Shown here in pieces: positions 1 through 4,925 of a DNA stretch of 6,349 bases. The notes under the pieces were generated by a model. It was not told where the DNA came from, did not search any database, and saw only the letters and a program-made list of their open reading frames with translations. How positions within the stretch are numbered: the stretch's first letter is position 1; every line of letters begins with the position of its first letter. Both the position numbers and the translations under genes were made by a program. This stretch comes from Deltaproteobacteria bacterium (lineage in GTDB: Bacteria; Desulfobacterota; Desulfobulbia; Desulfobulbales; Desulfocapsaceae): NCBI GenBank assembly GCA_021779275.1, contig JAJYAX010000097.1, positions 1 through 6,349 on the forward strand, given 5' to 3'.

Positions 1-160
1 CCTTGTGGTCGAAGGACACGATAAACGATCCCTTGTAACGCCCCAGAAGCGGGCTGTCCTTGCTCCCCTTCACATCCGCCGTTGGAATCACCGCATTCGC
101 TAGTCCACTGGATGCGGTGGCGATCAACAGAAAAAGCCCAACCAACATTCTGAATAACAT
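1..160 (-). CDS. Exported protein, N-terminal part only (probable DUF4892-like)
   Basis: Only the first 53 codons are present; the gene continues beyond the left edge. The start ATG (complement of 158-160) is chosen because GGAGGGG lies 5-8 bases upstream. A second in-frame ATG at codon 5 has no such site. Residues 1-23 form a textbook Sec signal peptide: Arg4, a hydrophobic stretch (LVGLFLLIATAS) and an Ala-Asn-Ala cleavage site, so the product should be exported to the periplasm or outer membrane. The mature start contains GSKDSPLLGRYKGSFI, which resembles the opening of DUF4892 domains found in many proteobacterial proteins, often with an OmpA-like C-terminus. The signal peptide is seen directly; the family is recalled from this short motif and is tentative, and any C-terminal domain is outside the window. 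The gene is divergent from the kinase operon, so no shared function is implied. Confidence 0.72.
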   Translation of the reverse strand, partial: MLFRMLVGLFLLIATASSGLANAVIPTADVKGSKDSPLLGRYKGSFIVSFDHK

Positions 161-162
161 TC

Positions 163-170
163 TCCCCTCC
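163..170 (-). promoter_or_regulatory. Ribosome binding site of the exported protein
   Basis: On the minus strand GGAGGGGA precedes the ATG by a few bases. It is a near-perfect Shine-Dalgarno and decides the choice of the first of two in-frame ATG codons. Confidence 0.7.
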
Positions 171-353
171 CTTCGTGTTTCTCTATCTTATGTATAGACC
201 AATAACTCTATGGCCCACCCACCGATTATGCATCCTGTAAAGGAACTCCTCACTTCTTCCTGGTATCAGATCCTTGCCTTTGATAGTATGATACAAACAC
301 AGGCTGAGCAACGTTTATTTTCTCTGAGCATCGTCCTTCCCCAACGGTTGAAA

Positions 354-371
354 TGGCGTGCCATCACGCCA
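354..371. promoter_or_regulatory. Perfect 7+4+7 dyad, possible operator
   Basis: TGGCGTG, a four-base spacer CCAT, and CACGCCA form a perfect inverted repeat 80-97 bases upstream of the kinase ATG. It has no T-tract on either side, so it does not look like an intrinsic terminator. Its position and symmetry suit a dimeric DNA-binding protein, possibly the operon's own activator; this is inference only. Confidence 0.4.
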
Positions 372-421
372 AACCATGCGCCGGGGCAATACTCAATTCA
401 TCGAATTTCCGCTCATTCTTT

Positions 422-427
422 TATACT
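422..427 (+). promoter_or_regulatory. Candidate -10 element for the kinase operon
   Basis: TATACT matches the sigma-70 -10 consensus at five of six bases and would place transcription start around 434, about 17 bases before the kinase ATG. No good -35 hexamer is found 16-18 bases upstream, so the promoter is weakly supported. Confidence 0.25.
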
Positions 428-450
428 GGAACGCATATCCGATACTCGCT

Positions 451-1935
451 ATGGAAAGAAAAAAAATACTGGTAGTTGATAACAACGCAGTTATGGTCAA
501 ACTGATGACCTCCTTTCTGGAAAGGGAAGGACATGAGGTCATCAGCGCTGAAGATGCATTTTCCGCCCTTGATGTCTTGAAAGAATTTATCCCGGAGATT
601 ATCTATGTCGATCTGGTCATGCCGAGGATCGGAGGAGACTGTCTCTGTAAAATATTCCGCACCATTCCCCAGTTGGCCGGCTGCTATATTGTTATAGTTT
701 CCGCGGCCGTAATGGAGCAACAGATCGATTTTTCTCGGATAGGTGCCAATGCCTGCATCGCCAAAGGTCCATTTTCCCAGATGTGCGGGCATATTCTGGA
801 TACGATAGCAGAGTCAGCCGCACCCTTGCCGGCAGCTGCCGGCTTGAAAATCCGGGGTGTTAAAGACCTCCATAAACGGCAGATCACCACAGACCTGCTC
901 ATGGCAAACAAGCATCTGCATATTATGCTTGAAAGTATGTCCCAAGGGGTCATAGAACTGGTCGGGAAACGCGTGTCGTATGCCAATTCTGCAGCCCTTT
1001 TTCTGCTGCAGGTCAGCCAGGAAAACCTCATCGGCTCCTATCTCGACGAAATTCTGGAACCAGCCACCTGGAAAAGGCTGGCTCCGATCATTGAAAACTG
1101 TCCCGTTGAGGTTCCGTTGGAGGCGGAAAACTCAACTTTACACATCCACGACCGGCATATTGTTCCTCAGTCTATGAGAACACAGGAAGACGACATGAAC
1201 AGGATCGTTTTGCTGACGGACATCACTGATCGAAAACGAATGGAGGCAATTGTCGAGGCCACGAATCTGAACGAAAATCTCGGGTATATTTTTTCAGGGA
1301 TACGTCATGAGATCGGCAATCCAGTGAATTCCATCAAAATGGCCCTTACTGTCCTGAATAAAAACATCCAGACCTACGACAGGGCCACCGTCGCTGAATT
1401 TGTTGATCGTTCCCTCAAAGAGGTTTTCCGCATTGAATACCTGTTAAAGGCCTTGAAAAACTACAGCCTTTTTGAAACTCCCGACCTGAAAAAAATGCGT
1501 CTGGATCATTTCATGAAAAATTTCGTCCCCCTTGTACAGGATGATCTTACCAGCAGGGCTATTAATTTAAAGATAATCATCGGTCACGGTGTGGAGTGGG
1601 TCTATACCGACAGCCGCGCCCTCCATCATATTCTCTTAAACCTGCTGACCAATGCTGCGGATGCCGTCGAAGGAAAAGAATCGCCCCGGATCGTTATCGG
1701 CATTTCCAGATCCTCGTCCTGGGTGAATATCAAAGTGGACGACAATGGCTGCGGAATAAGTGAGTCTGATCAGCAACTCCTCTTTAAACCATTTTTCACC
1801 TCAAAGGCCAAGGGGACTGGGCTGGGGCTGGTCATTGTGAAAAAAATGCTCATGAAGATGAACGGAGCCATCACCCTCCAGAGTGATACACATTTCGGGA
1901 CTACTGTTACTATAATGCTGCCGGAGGATGAATAG
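451..1935 (+). CDS. Cytosolic REC-PAS sensor histidine kinase
   Basis: This is a 494-residue two-component kinase without membrane segments, so it should act in the cytoplasm. Domains in order: receiver (about 4-120), with Asp54 as phosphoacceptor, Ser84 and Lys105; a linker; a PAS-like sensor (about 152-265, ending in the typical LLTDITDRK motif); a dimerisation/phosphotransfer helix with the phosphorylated His286 (RHEIGNP); and an ATPase domain with N-box Asn397/Asn401, G1 box DNGCGI (431-436), F-box (445-449) and G2 box GTGLGL (455-460). All catalytic boxes are intact, so it is probably active. The receiver acidic pair is Asp10-Asn11 instead of Asp-Asp, and Lys105 is followed by Gly instead of Pro. 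The start at 451 is chosen because the receiver begins there (MERKKILVVD); an upstream GTG at 358 would add 31 residues with no domain character. No clear Shine-Dalgarno is seen. The next gene, a sigma-54 activator, abuts it and is the likely phosphate acceptor. Confidence 0.9.
   Translation: MERKKILVVDNNAVMVKLMTSFLEREGHEVISAEDAFSALDVLKEFIPEIIYVDLVMPRIGGDCLCKIFRTIPQLAGCYIVIVSAAVMEQQIDFSRIGANACIAKGPFSQMCGHILDTIAESAAPLPAAAGLKIRGVKDLHKRQITTDLLMANKHLHIMLESMSQGVIELVGKRVSYANSAALFLLQVSQENLIGSYLDEILEPATWKRLAPIIENCPVEVPLEAENSTLHIHDRHIVPQSMRTQEDDMNRIVLLTDITDRKRMEAIVEATNLNENLGYIFSGIRHEIGNPVNSIKMALTVLNKNIQTYDRATVAEFVDRSLKEVFRIEYLLKALKNYSLFETPDLKKMRLDHFMKNFVPLVQDDLTSRAINLKIIIGHGVEWVYTDSRALHHILLNLLTNAADAVEGKESPRIVIGISRSSSWVNIKVDDNGCGISESDQQLLFKPFFTSKAKGTGLGLVIVKKMLMKMNGAITLQSDTHFGTTVTIMLPEDE
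828..843. repeat. Perfect 16-bp palindrome inside the kinase gene
   Basis: GCCGGCAGCTGCCGGC reads the same on both strands. It encodes part of the Pro/Ala linker (about residues 126-131) between the receiver and PAS domains, so protein constraint on it should be low. Function unknown; it may be chance. Confidence 0.5.
1923..1927 (+). promoter_or_regulatory. Ribosome binding site of the sigma-54 activator, inside the kinase gene
   Basis: GGAGG lies eight bases before the activator ATG and within the last codons of the kinase. The kinase TAG is immediately followed by the activator ATG, an arrangement typical of translational coupling that keeps the two partners in a fixed ratio. Confidence 0.75.
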
Positions 1936-3318
1936 ATGAGCCGTAACGTGCAAAAAAATCTCGTGATTATTGATGACGACCGACTGTTCTGTGACTCCGT
2001 TCGCGCCTTTTTTGCCGACATTGACCTGGAGGTTTTCCAGGCCCACAGCATAGGTGAGGGGCAACGGCTCTGTAACGAAAAAAAAGTCGATGTGGTGCTT
2101 CTCGATCAGAAGCTCCCTGACGGTCTCGGCGTTGAGCTGTGCGGTCCGATCCTGGCGGCGAACGACCAGACGAAAATAATATTTATCACCGCCTATCCAA
2201 CCTTTGACAATGCAGTCAAGGCCGTTCGTACCGGAGCCTACGACTATCTGGCCAAACCCGTAGATGCCGAAGAGCTGAGGTTGACTGTGACGCAGGCCTT
2301 CCGGACGCTGGAACTCGAGAGGGTCGAACAGATTCATGCGTATACCAGCAGGAAGGATAATGCCGAGACGGTCCTCATAGGGGCGGATGGAGGGTTAAGG
2401 GAGGTCCACCGACTGATCGGATTGTCCGCCGCCAGCGATGTCCCTGCTCTGATCACCGGAGAAACGGGAACAGGCAAAAATGTTGTCGCCAAATCCATCC
2501 ACTATCTCCAGGCGGAAAAGGGGTCGTTCATCGGCATCAACTGTGCGGCCCTGCCGGAAAACCTGATCGAAGCAGAGCTGTTCGGCTATGAAAAGGGGGC
2601 CTTCACGGGGGCCGTAGCAGGTCGAAAAGGTATATTTGAGATGGCCGAGGGGGGGACCCTTTTCCTTGACGAAATCGGGGATCTGCCCTTGCATCTGCAA
2701 TCCAAACTCCTGGGCGTCCTCGACGACAAAATGCTCAAACGACTCGGCGGCCAGTCGCTACGCAAGGTGGATGTCCGCATTATCGCCGCCACCAATATCA
2801 ATCTGGAAGAGGCCATCCGTGACAAACGGTTTCGGGAAGATCTTTATTACCGGCTCAGTGTGCTGAGAATCCATGTCCCTCCCCTGCGCCGACGTAAGAG
2901 CGATATCGCCGCTCTCTGCCGGCATTTCCTCCAAAAGATTGCCCGACACCCCGCACTGGAACTGCCGGAAGCGGAAATACGGCAAATGGAGGAATACCAT
3001 TGGCCGGGCAATGTCCGCGAGCTGAAGAATATCATCGAACGTTCCGTCATTTTGCAGATAGACGGCATGATCCATCCCTCGGAACTTTTGGAAAACAGCT
3101 TTCCCACTGTTCCTGACCTCGTGGCGTCGAGACCGAAAGGGGCCGCCACCCTGGCTGAAATGGAACGGCGGCATATCCGCATGGTCTTGCTGCAAATGGA
3201 TAACAACCATACACGTGCGGCGGAGGCCCTGGGGATATCCCGTTCCACTCTTATCAGAAAGCTTAAAGACTACCGGATCCTGCCGGGAGAAGCAGAACAC
3301 TACACTGACTTAAAATAG
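1936..3318 (+). CDS. Sigma-54-dependent response regulator (NtrC family)
   Basis: This 460-residue protein is a transcription activator of full normal length. Domains: receiver (about 8-122) with acidic pocket Asp13/Asp14, phosphoacceptor Asp57, Thr85 and Lys107-Pro108; AAA+ ATPase (about 145-370) with Walker A GETGTGK (175-181), the sigma-54-contacting GAFTGA loop (221-226), Walker B LFLDE (242-246), an arginine-rich segment RFREDLYYR (298-306) and sensor II WPGNVREL (356-363); and a Fis-type helix-turn-helix (about 412-445, NNHTRAAEALGISRSTLIRKL). Every residue expected of an active sigma-54 activator is present. By family knowledge, phosphorylation drives oligomerisation and ATP hydrolysis that opens sigma-54 promoters from a site upstream. 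It directly follows the kinase with no gap, so that kinase is the probable partner. A matching -24/-12 promoter lies just after its stop codon, making the next gene its likely target. The exact signal and regulon cannot be read from the sequence. Confidence 0.95.
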   Translation: MSRNVQKNLVIIDDDRLFCDSVRAFFADIDLEVFQAHSIGEGQRLCNEKKVDVVLLDQKLPDGLGVELCGPILAANDQTKIIFITAYPTFDNAVKAVRTGAYDYLAKPVDAEELRLTVTQAFRTLELERVEQIHAYTSRKDNAETVLIGADGGLREVHRLIGLSAASDVPALITGETGTGKNVVAKSIHYLQAEKGSFIGINCAALPENLIEAELFGYEKGAFTGAVAGRKGIFEMAEGGTLFLDEIGDLPLHLQSKLLGVLDDKMLKRLGGQSLRKVDVRIIAATNINLEEAIRDKRFREDLYYRLSVLRIHVPPLRRRKSDIAALCRHFLQKIARHPALELPEAEIRQMEEYHWPGNVRELKNIIERSVILQIDGMIHPSELLENSFPTVPDLVASRPKGAATLAEMERRHIRMVLLQMDNNHTRAAEALGISRSTLIRKLKDYRILPGEAEHYTDLK

Positions 3319-3362
3319 GACACCTGAAATCATCCACTCGGACCAATCCCCTCTGTAGCATA

Positions 3363-3397
3363 TCGCGTAACTATTTGTATAATCGCGACTCTTTCGC
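3363..3397. promoter_or_regulatory. Candidate upstream activator site (TCGCG repeats)
   Basis: ATCGCG occurs at 3362-3367 and again at 3382-3387, a 20-base period (about two helical turns). TCGCG/CGCGA at 3363-3367 and 3384-3388 form an inverted pair, and TCGC at 3394-3397 faces GCGA at 3385-3388. The cluster lies about 40-75 bases upstream of the predicted sigma-54 start. It is a plausible binding place for the Fis-type regulator encoded just upstream, but the half-sites are short. Confidence 0.3.
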
Positions 3398-3409
3398 AGC
3401 AATCCTTCC

Positions 3410-3425
3410 TGGCATGATTTATGCT
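3410..3425 (+). promoter_or_regulatory. Sigma-54 (-24/-12) promoter
   Basis: TGGCATG, four bases, then ATGCT matches the consensus TGGCACG-N4-TTGCW at all but two defined positions. The invariant GG (3411-3412) and GC (3423-3424) are exactly ten bases apart. Transcription would start near 3436, giving a leader of about 36 bases before the ATG at 3472. A sigma-54 activator gene ends 91 bases upstream, which strengthens the call. Confidence 0.7.
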
Positions 3426-3460
3426 TTAAGATTTCATGACGAGTATCCAACTCCAAAGCG

Positions 3461-3465
3461 GGAAG
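3461..3465 (+). promoter_or_regulatory. Ribosome binding site deciding the start at 3472
   Basis: GGAAG (in context GCGGGAAG) lies six bases before the ATG at 3472. The upstream in-frame ATG at 3436 coincides with the predicted transcription start, so it would have no leader. This favours 3472. Confidence 0.55.
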
Positions 3466-3471
3466 ACGATA

Positions 3472-4710
3472 ATGAAAAATATCCTGATAGTAGACGATGA
3501 GGTCCGGCTCCTCCAAAGCATTGAGGCAGGCCTGCTGCTCTACCGGAAGAAATTCAAGGTGCTTACTGCCGCCAACGGAAAAGAAGCAGTCAAGATCCTG
3601 AATGCAACGGCAATCGACCTCGTCGTCACAGATCTGAAGATGCCGGAAATGGATGGCTTTGAACTGCTAGCCTATATCCATGGGAAATTTCCGTTCCTTC
3701 CGGCCATCGTGATGACCGCTTTTAGCACGCCGGACATCGAACAAAAGCTCCTGAACGGCAACGGCATAAAATTATTGGAAAAGCCAATTGAATTCGATGA
3801 ACTTGCCAATTCCATTTCCGAAGCCTTGGAGCGGGATGCAAAGGAAGGTTCTCTTACCGGGATCTCGCTTGCAAACTTCCTTCAACTTCTGGAAATGGAG
3901 CAGAAAACATGCCTGTTGGAGGTAACATCCAAGGAGAGCCGGGGATATATATATTTCCATCAGGGTGAACTGTATGCCGCTATATCAGGGGAGGAAAAAG
4001 GAGAGGAGGCCGTCTATAAAATGCTCCTTCTGGATGATGTTTTTATCACCTTTAAAAAACAGCCTATGAAACAGATTAAGAGATTGATCTCCAAGCCCCT
4101 CTTTTCCCTCCTGATGGAAGGACTGAAGCGCAAGGATGAAATGACGAACACCAGTGGTGGGGATTCTCTTCCCCCGGAAGAGGCTGAAACACCTTTAGAC
4201 CGCTCCAATGAATCACAGGAAAGGGCAGATCTTCCGGGGAGGCTTTCTCAGGAGAGTGAGGAGGCCACAGGAAGTTACTCTTCCGCAATAAACAACCCTC
4301 TACAAGGAGATGAAAAAATGGCACAAGCAGATGAAATTCTCGCAAGATTAAAAGATGTTGAAGGTTTCATGGCCGTCGGAGTTTTTACCCCGAACGGTGA
4401 AATGGCAGCCCAGGTCAATAATTCCGGCATTAAACTGGCCGAAGTGGGATCGCTTGCAAACGATGTCCTGCTCAAGGCGCAGAAGGCGACAGGACTGATG
4501 GATGTGGGAAGAGGGCAGGTCGTCCATATCGAAGCGCCGAAGGCTCATATCTTCGCCAGATGTCTTAATGAAAATGCAGATTTTTCCGCCACCGAGGCCG
4601 GGAAAGCACATGTGCACGTCGTCCTGATTATGGAAAAAGACGGCAACCTCGCCATGGCCAAGATGAAACTTGGCTCGGTCATTCAGGAGGTGGCTGTTGC
4701 CTTCCGATAA
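3472..4710 (+). CDS. Response regulator: REC-DUF4388-roadblock/LC7 fusion
   Basis: This 412-residue protein has three parts. Residues 1-122 are a receiver with Asp8/Asp9, phosphoacceptor Asp54, Thr82 and Lys104-Pro105, all intact. Residues about 127-215 look like DUF4388 (SLTGISLANFLQLL start, then RGYIYFHQGELYAA), a domain common in deltaproteobacterial signalling proteins. Residues 220-282 are a polar, Glu/Ser/Pro-rich, probably disordered linker. Residues 283-412 resemble a roadblock/LC7 domain (LKDVEGFMAVGVFTPNGE), the fold of MglB-like regulators of small Ras-like GTPases. There is no DNA-binding domain, so the output is probably protein-protein contact. The gene follows a sigma-54 activator and has its own sigma-54 promoter. 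The start at 3472 fits the receiver and a Shine-Dalgarno; 3436 would add 12 residues. A strong internal ribosome site and ATG at 4318 suggest a second, shorter product. Domain assignment is by recognised motifs; the GTPase partner is not in the window. Confidence 0.88.
   Translation: MKNILIVDDEVRLLQSIEAGLLLYRKKFKVLTAANGKEAVKILNATAIDLVVTDLKMPEMDGFELLAYIHGKFPFLPAIVMTAFSTPDIEQKLLNGNGIKLLEKPIEFDELANSISEALERDAKEGSLTGISLANFLQLLEMEQKTCLLEVTSKESRGYIYFHQGELYAAISGEEKGEEAVYKMLLLDDVFITFKKQPMKQIKRLISKPLFSLLMEGLKRKDEMTNTSGGDSLPPEEAETPLDRSNESQERADLPGRLSQESEEATGSYSSAINNPLQGDEKMAQADEILARLKDVEGFMAVGVFTPNGEMAAQVNNSGIKLAEVGSLANDVLLKAQKATGLMDVGRGQVVHIEAPKAHIFARCLNENADFSATEAGKAHVHVVLIMEKDGNLAMAKMKLGSVIQEVAVAFR
4304..4310 (+). 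promoter_or_regulatory. Internal Shine-Dalgarno within the fusion gene
   Basis: AAGGAGA is a near-perfect ribosome binding site with AGGAG eight bases before an in-frame ATG at 4318. It is a better match than the site at the main start (GGAAG). It lies at the end of the disordered linker, exactly where the roadblock domain begins. Confidence 0.6.
4318..4710 (+). CDS. Possible free roadblock/LC7 protein from an internal in-frame start
   Basis: Translation from the ATG at 4318, in the same frame as the fusion, would give a 130-residue protein beginning MAQADEILARLKDVEGF and covering the complete roadblock/LC7-like domain. The ATG is preceded at ideal distance by AAGGAG. From general knowledge, roadblock proteins of this size exist as separate genes in related bacteria, and MglB-type proteins work as homodimers, so a free subunit could pair with the fused domain. 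The alternatives are a relic start signal from a recent fusion of two genes, or a missed indel in the linker that hides a real stop. The linker frame reads open and without obvious disruption, so true dual initiation and relic fusion are both plausible. This is an inference from signal and position, not proof of expression. Confidence 0.42.
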   Translation: MAQADEILARLKDVEGFMAVGVFTPNGEMAAQVNNSGIKLAEVGSLANDVLLKAQKATGLMDVGRGQVVHIEAPKAHIFARCLNENADFSATEAGKAHVHVVLIMEKDGNLAMAKMKLGSVIQEVAVAFR

Positions 4711-4925
4711 GACTTAAGATAAGGCTTGAAAGGCTGTATCATATCCTGATACGTGATTCCGGCCGACAATATGCACCCGGGGGAGAGCATGAAAAGGGGA
4801 TATTTGCCTGTGACAGCCAAGCAATAAATGTCGCCCCCTCCAGGCTCTCCCTCTTCCATTGCCAGACAATCCGCTCTTTCAAGGCAGGGCCATGTTCTGT
4901 TATACTGGGTGCATGAGCTCTTCAT
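4683..4925 (-). CDS. Doubtful small Cys-rich ORF, antisense in the intergenic region
   Basis: An 80-residue minus-strand frame fills almost the whole space between the fusion gene and the DUF2868 gene, overlapping the 3' end of the first by 28 bases and the 5' end of the second by 13. It contains five cysteines (5, 14, 20, 35, 50), a segment GGGDIYCLAVTGKYPLFML that looks like folded protein, and a likely amphipathic helix (TYQDMIQPFKPYLKSYRK). Against it, there is no Shine-Dalgarno before the ATG at 4925 or the internal ATG at codon 22, and an open frame of this size can occur by chance. I do not recognise the family. It could be a real small metal-binding or disulphide protein, a decayed gene, or nothing. 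Confidence 0.3.
   Translation of the reverse strand: MKSSCTQYNRTWPCLERADCLAMEEGEPGGGDIYCLAVTGKYPLFMLSPGCILSAGITYQDMIQPFKPYLKSYRKATATS
4736..4752. repeat. Small inverted repeat GTATCA-N5-TGATAC
   Basis: A six-base perfect inverted repeat with a five-base spacer starts 26 bases after the stop codon of the fusion gene. It is AT-rich and has no T-tract, so it is unlikely to be a strong terminator. The left half with its flank (GTATCA, one base, ATCC) recurs at 263-273 in the other intergenic region. Confidence 0.35.
4781..4851. repeat. Nested inverted repeats, possible structured RNA or terminator-like element
   Basis: GGGAGAGC (4781-4788) pairs perfectly with GCTCTCCC (4844-4851). Inside it AGGGG (4795-4799) pairs with CCCCT (4835-4839), and TTGC (4804-4807) with GCAA (4821-4824). 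Together they could fold into an interrupted stem of about 70 bases. No T-tract follows, so a canonical intrinsic terminator is unlikely. The stretch also lies inside the doubtful minus-strand ORF. Confidence 0.3.
4901..4906 (+). promoter_or_regulatory. Candidate -10 element of the DUF2868 gene
   Basis: TATACT matches the -10 consensus at five of six bases. Transcription would start at about 4913, the A of the proposed ATG, so the mRNA could be leaderless. This agrees with the absence of a Shine-Dalgarno there. The -35 at 4878-4883 (TTCAAG) is poor. Confidence 0.35.

Larger units (their letters stand above)
161..450. other. Divergent intergenic region between exported protein and kinase operon
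   Basis: About 290 bases lie between two divergent genes. No convincing gene is seen here: the plus-strand frame from 210 to 479 runs into the kinase and has no recognisable motif or ribosome binding site. The region should carry promoters for both directions. It contains GTATCA/TGATAC arms (263-268 and 289-294), an 18-bp perfect dyad (354-371) and a TATACT box (422-427). A weak sigma-54 lookalike near 262-278 has the wrong GG-to-GC spacing. Confidence 0.6.
3319..3471. other. Intergenic regulatory region upstream of the REC-DUF4388-roadblock gene
   Basis: These 153 bases separate two co-oriented genes and contain no ORF of note. They hold a -24/-12 promoter and, just upstream, several TCGCG/CGCGA elements. 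No hairpin followed by a T-tract is seen, so read-through from the upstream operon is possible in addition to the dedicated promoter. Confidence 0.65.

Noticed and set aside
262..278. Possible sigma-54 promoter (TGGTATC ... TTGCC)
   Set aside because: The GG and GC are twelve bases apart, not ten, a spacing that normally abolishes sigma-54 recognition.
358..450. GTG-initiated 31-residue N-terminal extension of the kinase
   Set aside because: The added residues do not belong to the receiver fold, the GTG lies within the 18-bp dyad, and no Shine-Dalgarno precedes it. The receiver begins naturally at 451.
210..479. Plus-strand ORF of 89 codons before and overlapping the kinase
   Set aside because: No ribosome binding site, no recognisable motif, and it runs out of frame into the well-supported receiver domain of the kinase.
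1801..2337. Long minus-strand ORF across the kinase-activator junction
   Set aside because: Shadow of two strongly supported genes on the other strand; its translation shows no domain.
3436..3471. Upstream ATG as start of the REC-DUF4388-roadblock gene
   Set aside because: It coincides with the predicted sigma-54 transcription start and lacks a ribosome site, while the ATG at 3472 has one and begins exactly at the receiver.
4711..4912. Rho-independent terminator after the fusion gene
   Set aside because: Inverted repeats are present, but none is a compact GC-rich hairpin followed by a run of T.
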